A stretch of 64,000 nt of DNA from Sphingomonas sp. 28-63-12. GTDB taxonomy: Bacteria > Pseudomonadota > Alphaproteobacteria > Sphingomonadales > Sphingomonadaceae. The stretch's first letter is position 1. Every line of letters starts with the position of its first letter. The position numbers were made by a program, and so were the translations under genes. The stretch covers positions 24,338 to 88,337 of the forward strand of contig NCGD01000011.1 in NCBI GenBank assembly GCA_002281535.1. Reading direction: 5' to 3'. Below the pieces are notes generated by a model, which was not told the origin of the DNA, searched no databases, and was given only the letters and a program-made list of their open reading frames with translations. Shown in pieces: positions 1-9,437 of the stretch.

Positions 1-192
1 GCGCCGGCTGCAGTGGCCATGGCTGCCGGATTTCATGCCTCGCGGATCGACGGCAGCCCGCTGGTTTATAACTGCAGTGATCCGCTCTTGCCCGATCTGC
101 TGATCTGCCGCCCGGAATGGGCCGCGCCGGTCCTCGCGGCCATCGACAGGCTGCGTCCCGGACAGGGACCGGGCGAACCGCAACAAAGCTGA
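1..192 (+). CDS. C-terminal end of an unidentified protein (partial)
   Basis: An open frame enters at base 1 and stops with TGA at 190-192, giving the last 63 residues of a protein whose start lies outside the window. The tail ends in a hydrophilic stretch ([12 protein letters not shown]). I do not recognise the family. It does not look like the DNA-binding end of an OmpR-type response regulator, so it gives no partner for the kinase-like gene that follows 73 bases later on the same strand. Confidence 0.6.
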   Translation, partial: APAAVAMAAGFHASRIDGSPLVYNCSDPLLPDLLICRPEWAAPVLAAIDRLRPGQGPGEPQQS

Positions 193-265
193 TTGTTTCA
201 TGGTATAGACCGCATTATCGGCTTGGGACGGCGCGAGACGACGCCGGGGGCTCAGGAGACTAATT

Positions 266-1348
266 GTGCGGCTATCTCGCGGCCTCTTTCTATTGCTTGC
301 CGCTCAGGCCTTGCTGGTGACGGCGCTGCCGACATTGGGGCTGATCATCGGACTCAATATCGTGTTCGATCGCTATGTGGCGCTCGAACAAAGCGTTGGC
401 AGCACCGTGGCCCGGAACGCCTTGTTGCGCGATCAGCTGATCGTGGTCGGCGCTGTGCTCGGCGCAATGCTGATCCTGATGCTGATCTTCGCCAGCATGA
501 TCGCCAATCGCGTCGCGCGGCCGCAAAAGGCGCTGCTCGATGCCAGCCGTGCGGTTGCCGAAGGCAATTTCGCCGGCGAGTTTCCTGAAGTTGGCCCGCG
601 CGAGACGATCATCACCATGCGCAACTTGGGCCGGATCGCCCGGTCGTTCGATCGCCTTGAAACCGCGCGCCGCACCTGGCTGGTCGCAATCGCCGAGGAA
701 TTGCGCAAGCCCGTCGCGACGCTGGGCGACCAGCTGCGCGCGGCGCGCGAGACCGACCACATCATCCCAGCCGAATCGTTCGATCAGGTCGACGACAATG
801 TCCAGCGCCTGATCGAGATTACCGAGGATCTGCAGGCGGTCGCGCTTGCCGATCTCGGGCGATTGCCGGTGAACTTCAAACAGGTTGATCCCTGCGCGCT
901 GATCCACAACGCGATCTGGACCAACAAGCGCCGCGCCGAGCGCGCCCAGGTCACGCTCGAACCCGGTATGCTGCCGGCCACCACGGTGCTGGTAAAGTGG
1001 GATGGCGCGCGCATCGAACAGCTGTTCACTGCGCTGATCGAAAACAGCCTGCGCTATACCCCGCCCGGTGGCCGCATCCAGCTTGGCCTCGAACCGAGCC
1101 GTGGCGCGTGGCGGCTGATCATCGATGACAGTGCGCCGGGTATCGACGTTGATCTTGCCCAGCAGCTGTTCGAACCCTTTTACCGGGCCACCGTGCTGCC
1201 CGGCGAATCGGTCACAAGTTCGGGCCTTGGCCTCGCCACCGCGCAGGCGATCGTCGAGGCGCATCATGGCCGGATCGATGCGGGCGCCTCGCCGCTGGGC
1301 GGGGTACGCGTCATGGTCATCCTGCCGGCGACGACGCCGACCGCCTGA
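266..1348 (+). CDS. Membrane sensor histidine-kinase-like protein lacking the phosphoacceptor His
   Basis: 360 residues. Two membrane helices (about 7-32 and 57-80) bracket a very short periplasmic loop, followed by a HAMP-like linker (about 80-135), a DHp-like region and a HATPase domain. The ATPase part is well kept: N box LIENSLRYTPPGG, G1 box DDSAPGID and G2 box SSGLGLATAQAI. The helix that should read SHELRTP reads AEELRKP, so Glu144 stands where the autophosphorylated His belongs. Start is GTG with CAGGAG eight bases upstream; the preceding frame ends at 192. No response regulator is adjacent. It resembles BaeS-type kinases, but canonical His phosphotransfer is not expected. It may act as a phosphatase, a pseudokinase or a partner in a heterodimer (inference). 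Confidence 0.85.
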   Translation: MRLSRGLFLLLAAQALLVTALPTLGLIIGLNIVFDRYVALEQSVGSTVARNALLRDQLIVVGAVLGAMLILMLIFASMIANRVARPQKALLDASRAVAEGNFAGEFPEVGPRETIITMRNLGRIARSFDRLETARRTWLVAIAEELRKPVATLGDQLRAARETDHIIPAESFDQVDDNVQRLIEITEDLQAVALADLGRLPVNFKQVDPCALIHNAIWTNKRRAERAQVTLEPGMLPATTVLVKWDGARIEQLFTALIENSLRYTPPGGRIQLGLEPSRGAWRLIIDDSAPGIDVDLAQQLFEPFYRATVLPGESVTSSGLGLATAQAIVEAHHGRIDAGASPLGGVRVMVILPATTPTA

Positions 1349-1352
1349 GCAC

Positions 1353-2495
1353 TCAGGCGCGCCGGTCAGCGCCCCAGACTTCGAGATGGCCGACACGCTC
1401 GACCGGGCGGTGCGTCTGCAGCGTCGCCAGCGCCGCCAGACCCGCATCGGTAAGGATCGCGGCAATCGGGGGCCCCGCCGCGGCGATCGCCGCCTGCACG
1501 CGCTGCAGCAGATAGAAGCGATAGGGCATCACCATCGACGCGATGGTCACGCCGTGCCAGTCAAAGCTCGCCCGGCCGATCGCCCTTGTGGCCGGATCGG
1601 GCAGGCCATTGGTGCCGGTTTGCAGATCGGGGTGGCCGTCCAGCCATTGATTGGCGAAATCGACGTGCGCGACGAGCTCCGGGAGATAATCCTCGGCGAT
1701 AAAGCGCAACAGCGCGACTAAAGTGTCGGGAACGGCATCGCCGGCGATCAGCGTCTCGGCGGCATATTTTCCGTCGAGCAGCGCCTGCGCGGCGTTCATG
1801 CGTTCGGTCCAGCGCCAGACATTATAGAAACGCGCCTTCATCAGCGCCGCTGGGTAGGGATCGCGCGCCAGATGTGCATACAGCGGCCCGATCAGGCCAT
1901 AATCACCAATCGTGGGCTGCCCGCCGAGTAGATAGGGGTGGAGCGCGAGATGGGCGTCGAGCAAAGCCAGAAAGGCTTCATAACTGGCCTGGATGACGGG
2001 TGCCGTCTCAGCAGATACGCCAAACCCCTGTTTCGCCTTGCGCATTCGACCACCAGCCGCGCCGAAAACCGCCTCGGCCACCTCATCGGTCGCCCCCGGC
2101 ATCAGCGCGGCGACGAAATCGGCCTTAAGAAAATCGCGATTGTCCGCATCATAATCCCAGCGATAATGCATCGCCGGCCGCAACAGCCCCTCGCCGCCGA
2201 ACAGTTCGAACACCAACGATACCGCGCGGTGGACGGGGGTGTCGGGATAGGCACTGCGCCGGGCCAGCCCAATTGCCTCGATATGATCGATGATCGCTGC
2301 ACCATCCTGAATGATCGCGCCCGTCGGCGTCACCAGCACGGGAATGATCCAGCGGCCGATCTCTTTGGTGATTTCGAGCCAGGCGGCAGCGGCCGGAATA
2401 TCCTCTTCGAAATCAATCCGCTGCTTGATCAAATAGGACCGCGCCTTGGCGGTATAAAGCGAGCCCGGCATGCCATAGAGGCGATAATCGGTCAT
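1353..2495 (-). CDS. Glutathione S-transferase family protein
   Basis: 380 residues, longer than the usual 200-230 for a cytosolic GST. The N-terminus (MTDYRLYGMPGSLYTAKARS) is a thioredoxin-like GST N domain, with a possible substrate-side Ser/Tyr at SLYT. IPVLVTPTG and IQDGAAIIDHIEA match the cis-Pro and glutathione gamma-Glu contact regions. A helical GST C-terminal domain follows with the usual GDYGLIGPLYAHL segment, and about 120 extra residues have no obvious motif. It converges with the upstream kinase-like gene, leaving four bases between stops. The substrate cannot be predicted. Confidence 0.8.
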   Translation of the reverse strand: MTDYRLYGMPGSLYTAKARSYLIKQRIDFEEDIPAAAAWLEITKEIGRWIIPVLVTPTGAIIQDGAAIIDHIEAIGLARRSAYPDTPVHRAVSLVFELFGGEGLLRPAMHYRWDYDADNRDFLKADFVAALMPGATDEVAEAVFGAAGGRMRKAKQGFGVSAETAPVIQASYEAFLALLDAHLALHPYLLGGQPTIGDYGLIGPLYAHLARDPYPAALMKARFYNVWRWTERMNAAQALLDGKYAAETLIAGDAVPDTLVALLRFIAEDYLPELVAHVDFANQWLDGHPDLQTGTNGLPDPATRAIGRASFDWHGVTIASMVMPYRFYLLQRVQAAIAAAGPPIAAILTDAGLAALATLQTHRPVERVGHLEVWGADRRA

Positions 2496-2611
2496 CCAGA
2501 TGCCCTCTCAACCCGGCGTGGATCGCCGGAATCGACAAGTGCTTGGCCCCAAGCCGCGATCGAATTCAAACAATTTGCACCACGCACGCCAAAAAGGCGC
2601 CGATTGGGGGG

Positions 2612-3136
2612 TCAGGCGGCAGCCTTGCGCTGTTTGGCGAGCTTCTTCAGCACCATCTCACGCTTCAACCGCGATAAGTGATCAATGAAGATGATCCCCT
2701 CGAGATGATCCATCTCGTGCTGAATGCAGGTGGCGAGCAAGCCTTCCAGCTGCTCGTCATGCGCCTTGCCGTCGCGATCGAGCCACCGCACGCGGCAGCT
2801 CGCCGGGCGTTCGACTTCGGCATATTGATCGGGCACCGACAGGCAACCCTCATTATAAATATTGGTCGCGTCGTCGGCGGCAACGATCTCGGGGTTGATG
2901 AATACCATCGGATCGCGGACCGGCTTGCCGTCTTCGCCATCTTCCTGGAGGTCGATCACCAAGATCCGCTTGGCGACGCCGATCTGGATCGCTGCCAGCC
3001 CGATCCCGCGTGAGGCGTACATAGTATCGAACATATCGTCGATCAGCGCCCGCACATCATCATCCACGACGGCGACCGGCGTAGAGATGGTCCGCAGGCG
3101 CGGATCGGGAATTTCGACGATTTGATGAACGCTCAT
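2612..3136 (-). CDS. def: Peptide deformylase
   Basis: Removes the formyl group from the N-terminal Met of nascent proteins, using a ferrous or zinc ion. 174 residues, normal length. The three family motifs are present: GIGLAAIQIG, EGCLSVP (metal-ligand Cys) and QHEMDHLEG (two metal-ligand His and catalytic Glu). An ATG at 3136 is preceded directly by an in-frame GTG at 3139; I chose the ATG because MSVHQIVEIPDPRLR matches the usual N-terminus. It is not co-transcribed with fmt here: fmt starts about 700 bases away on the other strand beyond recR, although both enzymes serve formyl-Met metabolism. Confidence 0.96.
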   Translation of the reverse strand: MSVHQIVEIPDPRLRTISTPVAVVDDDVRALIDDMFDTMYASRGIGLAAIQIGVAKRILVIDLQEDGEDGKPVRDPMVFINPEIVAADDATNIYNEGCLSVPDQYAEVERPASCRVRWLDRDGKAHDEQLEGLLATCIQHEMDHLEGIIFIDHLSRLKREMVLKKLAKQRKAAA

Positions 3137-3185
3137 CACGATCAGCTAAGAAACGGGCAGGCAATCGTCAAGGGAGTGTCACGGC

Positions 3186-3782
3186 TTAACCGACCGGGCG
3201 GCGTGCGCGCAGCGCCTGCGCCAGCGTGCCTTCGTCGAGATAGTCGAGCTCACCCCCGACGGGCAAGCCATGGGCGAGCTGCGTTACCCGCACCGGGAAG
3301 CGTTCGATCCGCTCGGCGAGATAATGGGCGGTGGTCTGCCCCTCCAGCGTGGCGTTCATCGCCAGCACCACCTCGTCGATGCCGCCCGCTTCGATCCGGC
3401 GCACCAGCAGGTCGATCGACAGATCCTCCGGTCGCACGCCATCAAGCGCGGAAAGCTTGCCGCCCAGAATATGGAAGCGCCCCGGGAACAGCCGCGATCG
3501 ATCGAGCGCCCAGAGATCGGCGACTTCCTCGACCACGCAGAGCAACCGCGAATCGCGGCGCGGATCGGCGCAGATACCGCAGGGGTTGATGGTATCGATA
3601 TTGCCGCAGATGCCGCAGGCTGTCAGCCGGTCACCTACTGCGTCGAGCGCGGCGCGCAGCGGATCGAGCGCCGTTTCGCGTTTCTTGAGGAGATACAGCA
3701 CGGCCCGGCGCGCTGATCGCGGACCGAGACCGGGGAGCCGGGACAGCGCCTGCGTGAGCGCATCGATTTCGGGAGAAGCCAT
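3186..3782 (-). CDS. recR: Recombination mediator RecR
   Basis: RecR works with RecO, and in some bacteria RecF, to load RecA at gaps. 198 residues from the ATG at 3782, the normal size. An N-terminal helix-hairpin-helix ([15 protein letters not shown]) is followed by a four-Cys zinc motif (CGICGN, CGICADP) and a Toprim domain ([15 protein letters not shown]). The open frame extends to 3872, but that longer version would overlap the start of divergently read fmt and add non-family residues. The 52 bases between the two starts probably hold both promoters. Confidence 0.95.
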   Translation of the reverse strand: MASPEIDALTQALSRLPGLGPRSARRAVLYLLKKRETALDPLRAALDAVGDRLTACGICGNIDTINPCGICADPRRDSRLLCVVEEVADLWALDRSRLFPGRFHILGGKLSALDGVRPEDLSIDLLVRRIEAGGIDEVVLAMNATLEGQTTAHYLAERIERFPVRVTQLAHGLPVGGELDYLDEGTLAQALRARRPVG

Positions 3783-3834
3783 GCGCGACAGATAAGGGGT
3801 TGCATGCCGCAATGCCAAGCGGCGAAGGAGGATC

Positions 3835-4773
3835 ATGACGCCAAAACCCCTCAGCATCATCTTCATGGGCACGCCAGCCTTTTCGGTGCCGATTCTGCAG
3901 GCGCTGATTGATGCCGGCCATGATGTCGTGGCCAGCTACAGCCAGCCGCCGCGTCCCGCCGGGCGTGGCAAGGGCCTGCTCCCCTCTCCTGTTCAGGCAC
4001 GGGCAGAAATGCTGGGGGTGCCTGTCATGACGCCACTTGGCCTGCGGACGACAGAGGCGCAGGCCGCATTCGCCGCCTTCGGCGCGGATATCGCGGTTGT
4101 CGCGGCTTATGGGCTGATCCTGCCACAGCCGGTGCTCGATGCGCCGCGGCTGGGCTGCCTCAATGTCCATGCCTCATTGCTGCCCCGCTGGCGCGGTGCG
4201 GCGCCGATCCAGCGCGCGATCCTGGCGGGCGATGGCGATACCGGCGTGTGCATCATGCAGATGGAGGCGGGTCTCGATACCGGACCGGTGCTTCTTCACG
4301 AGTCGACCCCGGTCAACGGCAAGACCGCGGGCGCGCTGACCGACGAACTGAGCGCGATGGGCGCCCGGTTGATGACGGCGGTGCTTGCCGATCTTGACGC
4401 CTTCCCGCCCCGCGCTCAGGCCGGTGACGGCATGACCTATGCGGCCAAGGTCGAAAAGGCCGAAGCCCGGATCGACTGGACCCAAGGCGCGATCGAGATC
4501 GAGCGGCAGATCCGTGCCTTCAATCCCGTGCCCGGCGCGTGGTTCGAAGTGGCTGGCGAACGCGTGAAACTGCTGGAGGCAGAGCGCATAGCCAACCAAA
4601 ACCGGTCCCAAACCGAGCCCCATGGACCAGGCACGGTCATCGATGACGCACTGACCATCGCCTGTGGCACCGGCGCGATCCGCCCGATCCTGCTCCAGCG
4701 CGCCGGACGCGGTGCCATGACGTCAGCCGAGTTGCTGCGCGGCTTTCCGATTCCTGCGGGCACCCGGCTTTGA
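3835..4773 (+). CDS. fmt: Methionyl-tRNA formyltransferase
   Basis: Transfers a formyl group from 10-formyl-THF to initiator Met-tRNA. 312 residues. The N-terminal domain begins [18 protein letters not shown], continues with the PPRPAGRGK loop and carries the active-site block [17 protein letters not shown]. The C-terminal OB-like domain begins near residue 205 ([13 protein letters not shown]). The GGAGG before the ATG is only three bases away, an unusually tight spacing. The last four bases (TTGA) overlap the TTG start of truA, indicating translational coupling. Confidence 0.96.
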   Translation: MTPKPLSIIFMGTPAFSVPILQALIDAGHDVVASYSQPPRPAGRGKGLLPSPVQARAEMLGVPVMTPLGLRTTEAQAAFAAFGADIAVVAAYGLILPQPVLDAPRLGCLNVHASLLPRWRGAAPIQRAILAGDGDTGVCIMQMEAGLDTGPVLLHESTPVNGKTAGALTDELSAMGARLMTAVLADLDAFPPRAQAGDGMTYAAKVEKAEARIDWTQGAIEIERQIRAFNPVPGAWFEVAGERVKLLEAERIANQNRSQTEPHGPGTVIDDALTIACGTGAIRPILLQRAGRGAMTSAELLRGFPIPAGTRL

Positions 4774-5531
4774 CGCGCTATGCGCTCACGATCGAATATG
4801 ACGGCCGGCCGTTCATGGGTTGGCAGCGGCAACCGCATGGCCCCAGCGTGCAGCAGGCGATCGAGGACGCTGCCGCACGGATTGTCCAGGAACAGCCGAT
4901 CCTCTTCGCCGCGGGCCGTACCGATGCCGGGGTCCATGCCCGCGCCATGCGGGCGCATGTCGATATCGCACGTCCAATCACCCCGTTCCGGTTGATGGAG
5001 GGGCTGAATGCGCTGCTCCGCCCCGCGCCGGTCGCCATATTGGCGTGTGAGATCGTGCCCGACGACTGGCATGCCCGCTTTTCCTGCCGCGCCCGCCATT
5101 ATGAATATCGCATCGTCAATCGCCGCGCGCCGCTGACGGTGGAACGCGGACTCGCCTGGCGAGTCCCGAGCGCATTGAATGCTGAGGCGATGCATGAAGG
5201 GGCAGCCCGGCTGATCGGCCGGCATGACTTCACCACTTTCCGATCGGCGCATTGCCAGGCCGACAGCCCGCTGCGCACGCTTGACCGGCTCGATGTGGTT
5301 CAATCCGGTGACGTCATCAGCGTCTTCGCCTCGGCCCGGTCGTTCCTGCATCATCAGGTCCGCTCGATGGTCGGTTGTCTGGCGCTGGTCGGCGAGGGGA
5401 AATGGACCCCGGATGACATGACGGCCGCGCTGGAAGCGCATGATCGCGCCGCACTCGGCTTCAACGCGCCGCCCGATGGCCTGTTCTTCCTGCGCGCCGA
5501 CTATCCTGACGGGCACGCCGCTATCGGCTGA
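4770..5531 (+). CDS. truA: tRNA pseudouridine(38-40) synthase TruA
   Basis: Isomerises uridines 38-40 in the anticodon stem-loop of many tRNAs. 253 residues. It opens [20 protein letters not shown] and has the catalytic block [14 protein letters not shown] with the nucleophilic Asp. The C-terminal half has [17 protein letters not shown]. The start is TTG, sharing TTGA with the fmt stop; no ATG in frame could replace it without losing the conserved N-terminus. The 3' end overlaps the convergent methyltransferase gene by 11 bases. Confidence 0.95.
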   Translation: MTRYALTIEYDGRPFMGWQRQPHGPSVQQAIEDAAARIVQEQPILFAAGRTDAGVHARAMRAHVDIARPITPFRLMEGLNALLRPAPVAILACEIVPDDWHARFSCRARHYEYRIVNRRAPLTVERGLAWRVPSALNAEAMHEGAARLIGRHDFTTFRSAHCQADSPLRTLDRLDVVQSGDVISVFASARSFLHHQVRSMVGCLALVGEGKWTPDDMTAALEAHDRAALGFNAPPDGLFFLRADYPDGHAAIG

Positions 5532-6717
5532 ATTTCGCCGCCAGCTCGATATGCGTAGACCACCGAAACTGGCCCACCGGCTGGATCCAGTCGAGCTGGT
5601 AACCGCCCTCACAAATCGTCTTGGCATCGCGCGCAAACGTACTGGGATTACAGGAAACATAAGCCAGCACGGGTGATTTACTCGTGGCCAGCCCATCGGC
5701 CTGTTCCTTGGCTCCAGCGCGGGGAGGATCGATCACGATCGCCTCGAACCGATCGAGCTCGGCGGGCGTCAGTGGCCGGCGATAGAGATCGCGGTGATCG
5801 GCAAATACCGGAAGCTGCGCGCGCGCACCGGCCGCTTTCAGCGCGAACAGTGAATCGCGCCCGGCTTCGGCAGCATAGATTTTGGCCGCAGGCGTCAGCG
5901 CAAAGGTGAAGGTGCCCAGGCCGGCGAACAGATCGGCCACGGTCGCCGCCGGGCCGACCGCCTCGCGCACCGCCGCGACCAGCGCGGCTTCGCCCTCGGG
6001 CGTCGCCTGCAGGAAAGCGGCCGTCGGGAACGGCACCGGCACCCCGCCAAGCGTGATCGTCGCGCCCACCGGTTCCCAGCGCGTTTCAGGGCCAAGCCCA
6101 TGATCGATCGCGACCCGGGCAATGCCCTGCGCGCTGCCAAAAGCGGAAATCGCCTCAGCCGCGTCAAGCCCTTCGGCGGCAACACCGGTGATCAGCATAT
6201 CAACGCCCTGATCAACCATTGTCAGCTGGATTTCGACGCGGCGCTTGGCCGTCATCAGTCTGGCCAGCAAGGCGCGCAGTGGCTTGAGCAGCGCAAACAG
6301 CACGGGATCGAGGATCCAGCAGGCTTTCAGGTCGATCAGATCATGGCTGCCGGCCTGGCTGAAGCCCAAAATTACCTGCCCGCCCTTGCGCTCCGCATGG
6401 AAGCTGGCGCGGCGGCGGCTCTGCGGCGATGACAGCAAGGGTGGGCGAATCGTCGTCACAAGGCCCTGCGATGCCAGCGCGCCTTCGATCCGGTCGACGA
6501 TGAACTGGGTGTAGCTCTCGTCGTCGAGATGCTGGAGCTGGCACCCGCCGCAACGGGGAAAATGCTGGCATGGCGGCGCCTGATGGTGCGGGCCGGGCAC
6601 CACCTGGCCGTCTGCACCCAGCCAGTCCCCGGGGGCGGCCAGCGCTGCGTGGCGGCCATCGGCGGTTACCCCTTCGCCCCGGCCGGCGACGCGCACGATC
6701 AAATCTTGGTCTGTCAT
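5521..6717 (-). CDS. RlmD/TrmA-type RNA (uracil-C5) methyltransferase
   Basis: 398 residues from the ATG at 6717. The N-terminus is TRAM-like ([19 protein letters not shown]). An iron-sulfur cysteine set follows at about residues 60-70 ([10 protein letters not shown]). The C-terminal Rossmann methyltransferase has a SAM motif ([15 protein letters not shown]), a DPPRAG motif and the catalytic Cys in [14 protein letters not shown]. The cluster and domain order fit RlmD (23S U1939), but a related position cannot be excluded. The start overlaps the stop of the NAD(P)HX repair gene by ATGA, so the two are coupled. Confidence 0.92.
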   Translation of the reverse strand: MTDQDLIVRVAGRGEGVTADGRHAALAAPGDWLGADGQVVPGPHHQAPPCQHFPRCGGCQLQHLDDESYTQFIVDRIEGALASQGLVTTIRPPLLSSPQSRRRASFHAERKGGQVILGFSQAGSHDLIDLKACWILDPVLFALLKPLRALLARLMTAKRRVEIQLTMVDQGVDMLITGVAAEGLDAAEAISAFGSAQGIARVAIDHGLGPETRWEPVGATITLGGVPVPFPTAAFLQATPEGEAALVAAVREAVGPAATVADLFAGLGTFTFALTPAAKIYAAEAGRDSLFALKAAGARAQLPVFADHRDLYRRPLTPAELDRFEAIVIDPPRAGAKEQADGLATSKSPVLAYVSCNPSTFARDAKTICEGGYQLDWIQPVGQFRWSTHIELAAKFSR

Positions 6718-8090
6718 CCCCCTCCCCTGACGGCGCTGAGCGCGAAAGCAAGGTCGTCGGCGATAAAAGCACCCGGGCATCGGCGCGCAGCGGCGGCATG
6801 AAGCCAGACTCCCGCCGCTGCGGCCGCGAATGCCGGCAGCCCCGAAGCGAGCATCGCGGCGATCGCACCGGCGAGGACATCGCCGGTGCCGGCCGTCGAA
6901 AGCCAGCTGTTCGCCTGCTCGGCGACGACCACCCGGCCACCGGGATCGGCGATCACGGTATCGGCGCCCTTGAACACCACAACCGCTTGGCTCCGGCGCG
7001 CGGCTGCGCGGGCGCGATCGATCTTGCTGCCAGCGCCGGGGCCGAACAAGGCGGCGAATTCCCCGGCATGCGGGGTTAGTACGGTAGGTGCGGCACGCGC
7101 CGCGAGCTGGTCGATCGATGCGAGATGAAGGGCATCGCCATCGACGAGCAGCGTGTGGTCCGTCGCCAGCGCCATCGCCAGCCGGGCGTTCGCGATCTCG
7201 TCGCGGCCCAGCCCAGGGCCAATGACGAGCGCGCCGATCCGCGCGTCCGCCAGTGACGCTGCGTCGAACGGCCGGTGGACCAGCGCGAGCGGCCCGCCGC
7301 CGTTACCGCCCAATACCGCCACATAGCCCGCCCCACTGCGCAACGCCGCAATCGATGCCAGCAGCCCAGCACCCGGCATCGCGCCACTGACGACGGCGAC
7401 CATGCCGCGTGCATATTTGTGCGCGTCTGCCGGGGGCGCTCCCAGCATCGGGCGCATCAGCACCCGTGTTTCCCCGGGCAGTTCAAGCCCCAGATCAACC
7501 ACCTCCAGGGCCCCACAACACGCCGCCGCCGGCTGCAACATATGGCTGGCCTTGAGCGCCCCCAGGGCGAACGTGTGATCAAAGACTGGCACAGGCCCCA
7601 GCAGCGCGCCGTCATCAGTGGCGACGCCGCTCGGCAAATCAACCGCCACCGCACTCTCGGCCGCCGCAACAAGCCGGGCCAGGGTTCCGGCAAGCACTGG
7701 TTCAAGCGGCCGGGCGAGCCCGGTGCCGAACAGGCAATCGATCAGCACCGGCGCGGGGGCGGCAGCTGCGACATCCTCGACCGGGCCACGCCAGGCGTCG
7801 CGCGCGCGAACCGCCGCATCGGTGCGTGGCGGACCGCTCGCGGCGATTCGCACGGCCACGCCGGCCTGCGCCAGCCGGCGCGCCGCCACATAGCCGTCAC
7901 CCCCATTGTTGCCCGGCCCGCACAGGATCAGTACCCGCCGGTCACCGGCAAGGCGTGCCACCGCCGCGGCGATGCCTGCTCCTGCTTCAGCCATCAACGC
8001 ATCGATACTGCGCCCGCCCGCAATCGCCCGATCCTCGGCCGCGCGCATCTCGGTGGCGGTGACGATTGGCTGGCCGGCGATCGCGCTCAC
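6714..8090 (-). CDS. nnr: Bifunctional NAD(P)HX epimerase / ADP-dependent dehydratase
   Basis: Repairs hydrated NAD(P)H. 458 residues with both domains. The YjeF N-terminal epimerase has LILCGPGNNGGDGYVAARRL. The C-terminal kinase-like dehydratase has LVIGPGLGRDE, VLTPHAGEFAALFG, VVFKGADTVIADP and the ATP-site loop STAGTGDVLAGAIAAML. The start is GTG at 8090, overlapping the stop of the upstream lipoprotein gene by GTGA. The stop overlaps the methyltransferase start by ATGA. Confidence 0.95.
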   Translation of the reverse strand: MSAIAGQPIVTATEMRAAEDRAIAGGRSIDALMAEAGAGIAAAVARLAGDRRVLILCGPGNNGGDGYVAARRLAQAGVAVRIAASGPPRTDAAVRARDAWRGPVEDVAAAAPAPVLIDCLFGTGLARPLEPVLAGTLARLVAAAESAVAVDLPSGVATDDGALLGPVPVFDHTFALGALKASHMLQPAAACCGALEVVDLGLELPGETRVLMRPMLGAPPADAHKYARGMVAVVSGAMPGAGLLASIAALRSGAGYVAVLGGNGGGPLALVHRPFDAASLADARIGALVIGPGLGRDEIANARLAMALATDHTLLVDGDALHLASIDQLAARAAPTVLTPHAGEFAALFGPGAGSKIDRARAAARRSQAVVVFKGADTVIADPGGRVVVAEQANSWLSTAGTGDVLAGAIAAMLASGLPAFAAAAAGVWLHAAAARRCPGAFIADDLAFALSAVRGGG

Positions 8091-8491
8091 GGCCGGGGCG
8101 GGCTGGTGCTGCGCACCGTCGCCGGCAGACGATAGCGATCACCGCCCAAGGCGACCTCGATTTCGGCACTGCCCCGAACGGATACATGCGCGCGCTCGGC
8201 ACCGTCGGCGGCGATCACGCCCCGCCCATCGGTCGTCACGCGCAAGCGATGAAAACCACCATCGGGGTGGCGAATGGTCAGCAACAGGCCCTGATTGTCG
8301 ACCTGCCGCTCAAGCGTACAGAGCGGGGCAAATTGCGCCGCCCCCCGCCGCGCGCAATCAATCCGCATTGCGCCCTGGTCGGCAATCGCCGCCGGCGCCC
8401 GCGCGCGAACCTGGGTTGGCGCCGCGATCGGCGTTGTCCCGTCGCATGCGGCCAGCGCCGGCAGGAACAGCAAGAAGGGGCGAAAGCGCAT
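8087..8491 (-). CDS. Small putative lipoprotein
   Basis: 134 residues from ATG 8491 (an adjacent ATG lies at 8494; GGGAG is immediately upstream). A signal peptide MRFRPFLLFLPALAAC ends in a lipobox, so the mature protein should start at Cys16. The remaining 118 residues contain two Cys (IDCARRG, APLCTLE) that could form a disulfide, then mostly beta-prone sequence. I know no family for it. It sits 13 bases after the N-formylglutamate amidohydrolase gene and is coupled to nnr by a GTGA overlap, so it is part of this operon. Confidence 0.75.
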   Translation of the reverse strand: MRFRPFLLFLPALAACDGTTPIAAPTQVRARAPAAIADQGAMRIDCARRGAAQFAPLCTLERQVDNQGLLLTIRHPDGGFHRLRVTTDGRGVIAADGAERAHVSVRGSAEIEVALGGDRYRLPATVRSTSPPRP

Positions 8492-8504
8492 CATCTCCCG
8501 ATGC

Positions 8505-9215
8505 CTAGGCCGCGCCATCCTGTTGGGCAATCGCGGATAGAATCGGCGCGATCATCCCAGCCCAATGGCGTACGCCATCAGGATGATCGATCAGGTCATT
8601 GCGGATCTCGATCGCAAAGCTCGCAATGCCGTTGGCCTCGCCATGGCGATTGAGCGTCATGTTGAGGTCACGCCCGGAATAGGGCCGGTTATCGCCGGTG
8701 ACCACGCCGGCGCGCTCGAACGCGGCAATCGCCCGGACGGCGGCCCGCGTATCGCGATTATACAGGATGCCGATTTCCCAGGGGCGTGACCTGCGGTCGG
8801 TTTCTAATGCCGGCGTAAAACTGTGGATCGACGCCAGCAGACTTGGCCGGCAGCTGGCGATCAACCCGGCCAGCGCGCGGTGATAGGGCGCGTGATAGGC
8901 CGCAATACGTGCCCGGCGGTCTGCCCCGATATTCCCGGGAATCGGATGCCCGTCGCTGATCGGCGGGATCAGCCCGGGGTGGTCGGGCGGCCGGTGGAAA
9001 TCGATCACCAACCGCGACACGGTCGCCAGGATCGCCGGCGCGCCCAACATCGTCGCCAGCGCGCGGGTGACATCGGCCGCGCCAATATCGATCGCAATAT
9101 GCTTGTCGAGCAGCGCGGCGGCGACCCCCAGGTCGATGCCCGGTGGCACGATCTTCGACGCATGATCGCAGATCAGCAAAATCGGGCCGCTACCGGGGAT
9201 GATTTCTGGCGCCAT
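8505..9215 (-). CDS. N-formylglutamate amidohydrolase family protein
   Basis: 236 residues. The family pattern is clear: LLICDHASKIVPPG near the N-terminus, a following VSRLVIDFHRPPD segment (Arg and Asp of the N-formylglutamate hydrolase signature), ASIHSFTPAL with a conserved His, and NDLIDHPDGVRHWA near the C-terminus. The reference activity hydrolyses N-formyl-L-glutamate in histidine degradation. No hut genes are nearby, and this short subfamily is often found outside hut operons, so the true substrate is uncertain. It is probably the first gene of the run through the lipoprotein, nnr and the methyltransferase. Confidence 0.85.
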   Translation of the reverse strand: MAPEIIPGSGPILLICDHASKIVPPGIDLGVAAALLDKHIAIDIGAADVTRALATMLGAPAILATVSRLVIDFHRPPDHPGLIPPISDGHPIPGNIGADRRARIAAYHAPYHRALAGLIASCRPSLLASIHSFTPALETDRRSRPWEIGILYNRDTRAAVRAIAAFERAGVVTGDNRPYSGRDLNMTLNRHGEANGIASFAIEIRNDLIDHPDGVRHWAGMIAPILSAIAQQDGAA

Positions 9216-9437
9216 TGCGGTGCAATCAGCCCGGCAATGGGCTGGCGAGGGGCAGCGATGCGATCGCCACCCCTCGACCCTGACGATGCCCGCCGAAACG
9301 GGGACCCTCCACGGACGCGACGCTCAGGGCGACGGACCCGCTCGAACGATTACGCAGCAAGAGTTGGGCCAAGCCCTGATTCGCGCCGATCCTATCGGCA
9401 GCCGGCGCCGCGCGTCCCGCGATGGGGCGGAAAACTG

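Noticed and set aside
9216-9437. Possible small gene between ispE and the amidohydrolase gene
   Set aside because: The minus-strand frame 9226-9465 overlaps ispE, has no ribosome site and no recognisable sequence; no tRNA fold was found.
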